Source: Atherix ibis
Lineage: Eukaryota > Arthropoda > Insecta > Diptera > Athericidae
Length of the DNA stretch: 64,000 bases
Assembly: GCA_958298945.1 (NCBI GenBank)
Contig: OY282608.1
Coordinates: 78,788,806-78,852,805 of the forward strand
Direction of reading: 5' to 3'
A model generated the notes under the pieces. It was not told the DNA's origin, did not search any database, and saw only the letters and a list, made by a program, of their open reading frames with translations. Positions within the stretch are counted from its first letter, which is position 1. The number at the start of each line of letters is the position of its first letter. Below are positions 55,801-64,000 of the stretch, one piece after another. The translations under genes were made by a program, and so were the position numbers.

Positions 55801-58800
55801 CAACAAACCAAAAAACCAACAAACCAACAAACCAACAAGCCAAAAAACCAACAAACAAATAAACCAACAAACCAACAAACCAACAAACCAACAAACCAAC
55901 AAACCAACAAACCAACAAACCAACAAACCAACAAACCAACAAACCAACAAACCAACAAACCAACAAACCAGCAAACCAACAAATCAACAAGCCAACAAAC
56001 CAACAAACCAACATGCCAACAAGCCAACAAACAAACAAACCAACGAACCAACAAACCAACAAACCAACAAACCAACAAACCAACAAACAAACAAACCAAC
56101 AAACCAACAAACCAACAAACCAACAAACCAACAAGCCAACAAAGCAACAAACCAACATGCCAACAAGTCAACAAACAAACAAACCAAAAAAACAACAAAC
56201 CGACAAACTAACAAACCAACAAACCAACAAACCAACAAGCCAACAAACAAACAAACCAACATACCAACAAGCCAACAAACAAACAAACCAACAAACCAAC
56301 AAACCAACAAACCAACACACCAACAAACCAACAAGCCAACAAACCAACAAAACAACAAGCCAACAAGCCAACAAACCAAAAAACCAACAAACCAACAAAC
56401 GAAAAAACCAACAAACCAACAAACCAACAAACAAACAAACCAACAAACCAACCCACCAAGAAACCAACAAACCAACAAACCAACAAACCAACAAACCAAC
56501 AAATCAACAAGCCAACAAACCAACAAATCAACATGCCAACAAGCCAACAAACAAACAAACCAACAAACAAACAAACAAACAAACCCACAAACCAACAAAC
56601 CAACAAACCAACAAACCAACAAACCAACAAACCAACAAACCAACAAACCAACAAACCAACAAGCCAACAAACCAACAAACCAACATGCCAACAAGCCAAC
56701 AAACAAATAAACAAACAAACCAACAAACCAACAAACCAACAAGCCAATAAACCAACAAACCAACAAACCAACAAACTAACAAATCAACAAGTTAACAAAC
56801 CAACAAACCAACAAACCAACAAACCAACAAACGAACAAACCAACAAACAAATATACCAACAAACCAACAAACCAACAAACCAACAAACCAACAAACCAAA
56901 AAGCAAACAAACCAACAAACAAACAATCCAACAAGCCAACAAACCAAAAAACCAACAAACGAACAAACCAACACACCAACAAACCAACAAACCAACAAAC
57001 CAACAAACCAACAAGCCAACAAACCAACAAACCAACATGCCAACAAGCCAACAAACAAACAAACAAACAAACCAACAAACTAACAAACCAACAAGTTAAC
57101 AAACCAACAAACCAACAAACCAATAAACCAACAAACCAACAAACAAATAAACCAACAAACCAACAAACCAACAAACCAACAAACCAACAAACCAAAAAGC
57201 CAACAAACCAACAAACCAACAAGCCAACAAGCCAACAAATGAACAAACCAACAAACCAACAAACCAACAAACCAACAAACCAACAAACAAACAAACCAAT
57301 TAACCAAAAAGCCAACAAACCAACAAACCAACAAGCCAAGAAGCCAACAAACCAAAAAACCAACAAACGAACAAACCAACAAACCAACAAACCAATAAAC
57401 CAACAAACCAACAAACCAACAAGCCAACAAACCAACAAACCAACATGCCAACAAGCCAACAAACAAACAAACAAACAAACCAACAAACTAACAAACCAAC
57501 AAGTTAACAAACCAACAAACCAACAAACCAATAAACCAACAAACCAACAAACAAATAAACCAACAAACCAACAAACCAACAAACCAACAAACCAACAAAC
57601 CAACAAACCAACAAACCAACAAACCAACAAACCAACAAACCAGCAAACCAACAAACCAGCAAACCAACAAACCAACAAGCCAACAAACGAACAAACCAAC
57701 ATGCCAACAAGCCAACAAACAAACAAACCAACAAACCAACAAACCAACAAACCAACAAGCCAACAAACCAAAAAACCAACAAACGAACAAACCAACAAAC
57801 CAACAAACCAACAAACAAACAAACCAACAAACCAACAAACCAACAAACCAACAAACCAACAAACCAACAAACCAACAAACCAACAAGCCATCAAACAAAC
57901 AAACCAACAAACCAACAAACCAACAAACCAACAAACCAACAAACCAACAAACCAACAAGCCAACAAATTAAAAAACCAACAAACAAACAAACCAACAAAC
58001 CAACAAACCAACAAACCAACAAACAAACAAACAAACCAACAAACCAACAAACCAACAAACCAACAAGCCAACAAACCAACAAACCACCAAACCAACAAAC
58101 CAACAAACGAACAAACCAACAAACCAACAAACCAACAAAAAAACAAACCAACAAACAAACAAGCCAACAAACCAACATGCCAACAAGCCAACAAACAAAC
58201 AAACCAACAAACCAACAAACCAACAAACGAACAAACCAACAAACCAAAAAACCACAAAACCAACAAACCAACAAACCAACAAGCCAACAAACCAACAAAC
58301 CAACAAACCAAGAACCCAACAAACTAACAAACCAACAAGCCAACAAACTAACAAACCAACAAATTAACAAATCAACAAACCAACAAACCAACAAACCAAC
58401 AAACCAACAAACAAATAAACCAACAAACCAACAAACCAACAAACCAACAAACCAACAAACCAACAAACCAACAAACCAACAAACCAACAAACCAACAAAC
58501 CAACAAACCAACAAACCAACAAACCAACAAACCAACAAACCAACAAACCAACAAGCCAACAAGCCAACAAACCAACAAGCCAACAAGCCAACAAACCAAA
58601 AAACCAACAAACGAACAAACCAACAAACCAACAAAAAAACAAACCAACAAACCAACAAACCAACAAACCAACAAACCAACAAACCAACAAACCAACAAAC
58701 TAACAAACCAACAAACCAACAAACCAACAAGCCAACAAACCAACAAACCAACATGCCAACAAGCCAACAAACAAACAAACCAACAAACAAACAAACCAAC

Positions 58801-59080
58801 AAACCAACAAACCAACAAACCAACAAACCAACAAATCAACATGCCAACAAGCCAACAAACAAACAAACCAACAAACAAACAAACAAACAAACTAACAAAC
58901 CAACAAACCAACAAACCAACAAACCAACAAACCAACAAACCAACAAGCCAACAAACCAACAAACCAACATGCCAACAAGCCAACAAACAAACAAACCAAC
59001 AAACCAACAAACCAACAAACCAACAAACCAACAAGCCAATAAACTAACAAACCAACAAGTTAACAAATCAACAAACCAAC
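52300..59080. repeat. 6.75-kb block of the 10.8-kb repeat, copy 2
   Basis: This is the second copy of 41560-48300. It has AACTAGTTAAC at about 54671 and keeps AACAAACCAATTAACC and AAGAACCC near its right end. It contains an extra stretch of AACAAACC units near 54.8 kb and lacks a stretch of uniform array after 55.3 kb compared with copy 1, giving the +88 and -56 bp changes in spacing. Confidence 0.85.
54672..54677. other. ACTAGT marker variant fused to GTTAAC
   Basis: Second occurrence of the ACTAGT-TAAC form, 10827 bp from the first. It anchors the alignment of the two 6.75-kb blocks. Confidence 0.85.
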
Positions 59081-62000
59081 AAACCAACAAACCAACAAAC
59101 CAACAAATCAACATGCCAACAAGCCAACAAACAAACAAACCAACAAACAAACAAACAAACAAACTAACAAACCAACAAACCAACAAACCAACAAACCAAC
59201 AAACCAACAAACCAACAAGCCAACAAACCAACAAACCAACATGCCAACAAGCCAACAAACAAACAAACCAACAAACCAACAAACCAACAAACTAACAAAC
59301 CAACAAGCCAACAAACTAACAAACCAACAAGTTAACAAATCAACAAACCAACAAACCAACAAACCAACAAACCAACAAACCAACAAACAAATAAACCAAC
59401 AAACCAACAAACCAACAAACCAACAAACCAACAAACCAACAAACCAACAAACCAACAAACCAACAAACCAACAAACCAACAAACCAACAAACCAACAAAC
59501 CAACAAACCAACAAACCAACAAACCAACAAACCAACAAGCCAATAAACTAACAAACCAACAAACCAACAAACTAACAAATCAACATGTTAACAAACCAAC
59601 AAACCAACAAACCAACAAACCAACAAACCAACAAACCAACAAACAAATATACCAACAAACCAACAAACCAACAAACCAACAAACCAACAAACCAACAAAC
59701 CAACAAACCAAAAAGCCAACAAACCAACAAACAAACAATCCAACAAGCCAACAAACCAAAAAACCAACAAACGAACAAACCAACACACCAACAAACCAAC
59801 AAACCAACAAACCAACAAACCAACAAACCAACAAACAAACAAACCAACATGCCAACAAGCCAACAAACAAACAAACAAACAAACCAACAAACTAACAAAC
59901 CAACAAGTTAACAAACCAACAAACCAACAAACCAATAAACCAACAAACCAACAAACAAATAAACCAACAAACCAACATACCAACAAACCAACAAACCAAA
60001 AAGCCAACAAACCAACAAACCAACAAGCCAACAAGCCAACAAATGAACAAACCAACAAACCAACAAACCAACAAACCAACAAACCAACAAACCAACAAAC
60101 AAACAAACCAACAAACCAAAAAGCCAACAAACCAACAAACCAACAAGCCAAGAAGCCAACAAACAAAAAAACCAACAAACGAACAAACCAAGAAACCAAC
60201 AAACCAATAAACCAACAAACCAACAGACCAACAAGCCAACAAACCAACAAACCAACATGCCAACAAGCCAACAAACAAACAAACAAACAAACGAACAAAC
60301 TAACAAACCAACTAGTTAACAAACCAACAAACCAACAAACCAATAAACCAACAAACCAACAAACAAATAAACCAACAAACAAACAAACCAACAAACCAAC
60401 AAACCAACAAACCAACAAACCAACAAACCAACAAACCAACAAACCAACAAACCAACAAACCAACAAACCAACAAACCAACAAACCAACAAACCAACAAAC
60501 CAACAAACCAACAAACCAGCAAACCAACAAACCAACAAACCAACAAACCAAAAAGCCAACAAACCAACAAACCAACATGCCAACAAGCCAACAAACAAAC
60601 AAACCAAAAACCAACAAACCAACAAACCAACAAGCCAACAAACCAAAAAACCAACAAACGAACAAACCAACAAACCAACAAACCAACAAACAAACAAACC
60701 AACAAACCAACAAACCAACAAACCAACAAACCAACAAACCAACAAACCGACAAACCAACAAACCAACAAACCAACAAGCCAACAAACCAACAAACCAACA
60801 AGCCAACAAACCAACAAACCAACAAACAAACAAACAAACAAACAAACAAACCAACAAACCAACAAACCAACAAATCAACAAAAAAACAAACCAACAAACA
60901 AACAAGCCAACAAACCAACAAACAAACAAACAAACCAACAAGCCAACAAACCAAAAAACCAACAAACGAACAAACCAACAAACCAACAAACAAACAAACC
61001 AACAAACCAACAAACCAACAAACCAACAAACCAACAAACCAACAAACCAACAAACCAACAAACCAACAAACCAACAAACCAACAAGCCAACAAACCAACA
61101 AACCAACAAGCCAACAAACCAACAAACCAACAAACCAACAAACCAACAAACAAACAAACCAACAAACCAACAAACCAACAAAAAAACAAACCAACAAACA
61201 AACAAGCCAACAAACCAACAAACAAACAAACAAACAAACAAACCAACAAACCAACAAACCAACAAGCCAACAAACCAACAAACCAACAAACCAACAAACC
61301 AACAAACCAACAAACCAACAAACCAACAAACCAACAAACCAACAAACCAACAAACAAATATACCAACAAACCAACAAACCAACAAACCAACAAACCAACA
61401 AACCAACAAACCAACAAACCAAAAAGCCAACAAACCAACAAACAAACAATCCAACAAGCCAACAAACCAAAAAACCAACAAACGAACAAACCAACACACC
61501 AACAAACCAACAAACCAACAAACTAACAAACCAACAAGTTAACAAACCAACAAACCAACAAACCAATAAACCAACAAACCAACAAACAAATAAACCAACA
61601 AACCAACAAACCAACAAACCAACAAACCAAAAAGCCAACAAACCAACAAACCAACAAACCAACAAGCCAACAAATGAACAAACCAACAAACCAACAAACC
61701 AACAAACCAACAAACAAACAAACCAATTAACCAAAAAGCCAACAAACCAACAAACCAACAAGCCAAGAAGCCAACAAACCAAAAAACCAACAAACGAACA
61801 AACCAACAAACCAACAAACCAACAAACCAATAAACCAACAAACCAACAAACCAACAAGCCAACAAACCAACAAACCAACATGCCAACAAGCCAACAAACA
61901 AACAAACAAACAAACCAACAAACTAACAAACCAACAAGTTAACAAACCAACAAACCAACAAACCAATAAACCAACAAACCAACAAACAAATAAACCAACA

Positions 62001-64000
62001 AACCAACAAACCAACAAACCAACAAACCAACAAACCAACAAACCAACAAACCAACAAACCAACAAACCAGCAAACCAACAAACCAGCAAACCAACAAACC
62101 AACAAGCCAACAAACCAACAAACCAACATGCCAACAAGCCAACAAATAAACAAACCAACAAACCAACAAACCAACAAACCAACAAGCCAACAAACCAAAA
62201 AACCAACAAACGAACAAACCAACAAACCAACAAACAAACAAACAAACAAACCAACAAACCAACAAACCAACAAACCAACAAACCAACAAACCAACAAACC
62301 AACAAACCAACAAACCAACAAGCCATCAAACAAACAAACCAACAAACCAACAAACCAACAAACCAACAAACCAACAAGCCAACAAATTAAAAAACCAACA
62401 AACAAACAAACCAACAAACCAACAAACCAACAAACCAACAAACAAACAAACAAACCAACAAACCAACAAACCAACAAACCAACAAGCCAACAAACCAACA
62501 AACCACCAAACCAACAAACCAACAAACGAACAAACAAACAAACCAACAAACCAACAAACCAACAAACCAACAAACCAACAAGCCAACAAATTAAAAAACC
62601 AACAAACAAACAAACCAACAAACCAACAAACCAACAAACCAACAAACAAACAAACAAACCAACAAACCAACAAACCAACAAACCAACAAGCCAACAAACC
62701 AACAAACCACCAAACCAACAAACCAACAAACGAACAAACCAACAAACCAACAAACCAACAAACCAACAAACGAACAAACCAACAAACCAAAAAACCAACA
62801 AACCAACAAACCAACAAACCAACAAGCCAACAAACCAACAAACCAACAAACCAAGAACCCAACAAACTAACAAACCAACAAGCCAACAAACTAACAAACC
62901 AACAAGTTAACAAATCAACAAACCAACAAACCAACAAACCAACAAACCAACAAACCAACAAACAAATAAACCAACAAACTAACAAACCAACAAACCAACA
63001 AACCAACAAACCAACAAACCAACAAACTAACAAACCAACAAACCAACAAACCAACAAACCAACAAACCAACAAGCCAACAAACCAACAAACCAACAAGGC
63101 AACAAGCCAACAAACCAAAAAACCAACAAACGAACAAACCAACAAACCAACAAAAAAACAAACCAACAAACCAACAAACCAACAAACCAACAAACCAACA
63201 AACCAACAAACCAACAAACTAACAAACCAACAAACCAACAAACCAACAAGCCAACAAACCAACAAACCAACATGCCAACAAGCCAACAAACAAACAAACC
63301 AACAAACAAACAAACCAACAAACCAACAAACCAACAAACCAACAAACCAACAAATCAACATGCCAACAAGCCAACAAACAAACAAACCAACAAACAAACA
63401 AACAAACAAACTAACAAACCAACAAACCAACAAACCAACAAACCAACAAACCAACAAGCCAACAAACCAACAAACCAACATGCCAACAAGCCAACAAACA
63501 CACAAACAAACAAACCAACAAACCAACAAACCAACAAGCCTATAAACCAACAAACCAACAAACCAACAAACTAACAAATCAACATGTTAACAAACCAACA
63601 AACCAACAAACCAACAAACCAACAAACCAACAAACCAACAAACAAATATACCAACAAACCAACAAACCAACAAACCAACAAACCAACAAACCAAAAAACC
63701 AACAAACCAAAAAGCCAACAAACCAACAAACAAACAATCCAACAAGCCAACAAACAAAAAAACCAACAAACGAACAAACCAACACACCAACAAACCAACA
63801 AACCAACAAACCAACAAACCAACAAGCCAACAAACCAACAAACCAACATGCCAACAAGCCAACAAACAAACAAACAAACAAACCAACAAACTAACAAACC
63901 AACAAGTTAACAAACCAACAAACCAACAAACCAACAAACCAACAAGCCAACAAACCAACAAACCAACATGCCAACAAGCCAACAAACAAACAAACAAACA
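59081..64000. repeat. Partial, rearranged third copy
   Basis: Positions about 59.87-61.15 kb match 54.2-55.5 kb (offset about 5639 bp, with the ACTAGT marker at 60311), and 61.5-62.9 kb match 57.08-58.35 kb (offset 4435-4543 bp). The part between is missing or altered, so this looks like a shortened third copy. Positions 59580-59900 also match 63579-63899 at 3999 bp, both starting at AACATGTTAAC. Within it, about 62.39-62.52 kb is repeated at 62.58-62.73 kb. The array continues past the window end. Confidence 0.75.
60311..60316. other. ACTAGT marker variant fused to GTTAAC
   Basis: Third occurrence of the ACTAGT-TAAC form, 5639 bp after the second. It identifies 59.9-61.2 kb as a relative of 43.4-44.7 and 54.2-55.5 kb. 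Confidence 0.83.

Larger units (their letters stand above)
1..64000. repeat. Satellite array of AACAAACC units, whole window
   Basis: Every part of the window is built from AACAAACC or close variants, and no non-repeat insert was seen. The unit is a dimer of the 4-bp step AAC(A/C); runs of AACA alone and occasional AACC-AACC pairs show that the 4-bp step is the deeper period. All eight positions vary. Common forms are AACAAGCC, AAAAAACC, AACAAACA, AACAAACG, AATAAACC, AACAAACT, AACAAATC, AACATGCC and AACAAGTT. The array runs off both window ends, so its true length is unknown. No gene, RNA gene or mobile element is supported. Function is unknown; long arrays of this kind are typical of eukaryotic heterochromatin, but location cannot be read from the sequence. 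Confidence 0.98.

Noticed and set aside
54412..56211. A 599-codon + strand open frame, similar to the one at 43.6 kb
   Set aside because: The similarity comes from duplication of the DNA at ~10.8-kb spacing, not from conservation of a protein. I saw no sign of frame-specific constraint.
1..64000. A telomere or interstitial telomere array, because the - strand is a short GT-rich repeat
   Set aside because: The unit TTTGTTGG does not match the telomere repeats I know (such as TTAGGG, TTTAGGG, TTGGGG or TTTTGGGG), lacks runs of three or more G, and is too variable and too structured at higher order.
1..64000. CRISPR array
   Set aside because: There are no unique spacers between repeats. The intervals are the same repeat, and no cas-like gene is present.
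1..64000. AATAAA polyadenylation signals and ATATACC strings that resemble TATA boxes
   Set aside because: They are single-base variants of the repeat (AATAAACC, AAATATACC), recur through duplication, and have no gene beside them.
1..64000. ATG-plus-upstream sequences as ribosome binding or Kozak sites
   Set aside because: The context before each ATG is always the same repeat; no purine-rich ribosome site or context difference sets any ATG apart.
1..64000. Replication origin or terminators based on AT-rich or palindromic sequence
   Set aside because: The strand contains almost no G or T, so hairpins cannot form. The only frequent palindromes are six bases or fewer (GTTAAC, CATG, TCGA).

Overview
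The whole 64 kb window is one unbroken tandem-repeat (satellite) array. The building block is a 4-bp step AAC(A/C), mostly paired into the 8-bp unit AACAAACC (TTTGTTGG-type on the - strand). By eye, A and C make up about 95% or more of the + strand. I see no gene, RNA gene, transposon, CRISPR array or single-copy sequence anywhere. Very long open frames occur on both strands. They are a by-product of the 8-bp period: three units make 24 bp, or 8 codons, with no stop in any of the six frames, so I have not annotated them as genes.

The informative part is the order of variant units. Recurrent variants such as AACATGCC, AACAAGCC, AAAAAACC, AACAAACG, AACAAGTT, AATAAACC and AAAAATCG occur in fixed strings, which act as a barcode for how the array grew. 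They show several nested levels: (1) 4-bp and 8-bp units; (2) local tandem duplications of 112, 128, 212, about 284, 288, 337, 552 and 889 bp; (3) a recurring monomer of about 376-416 bp bounded by GTTAAC, often exactly 392, 400, 408 or 416 bp (multiples of 8); (4) multi-kilobase duplications.

Layout: 1-3774, small duplications (552, 212, 337, 889 bp). 3775-9635, two copies of a ~2.9-kb block at 2.97-3.07 kb spacing. 9636-11454, mosaic. 11455-23887, two copies of a 6.1-6.3-kb block. 23888-25804, mosaic with pieces of the previous block. 25805-30850, an almost perfect 2510-bp tandem duplication. 30851-41559, mosaic with monomers and a ~284-bp duplication. 41560-59080, a ~6.75-kb block present twice at ~10.7-10.8 kb spacing, with a 2.63-2.66-kb tandem pair between and overlapping. 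59081-64000, a partial, rearranged third copy.

Organism: the window holds no taxonomic marker. A gene-free array tens of kilobases long with higher-order repeat structure suggests a eukaryotic nuclear genome, for example centromeric, subtelomeric or other heterochromatin. That is inference, and I cannot name a species or chromosomal location. Nothing here encodes a pathway; the biology, if any, lies in array evolution and DNA structure.
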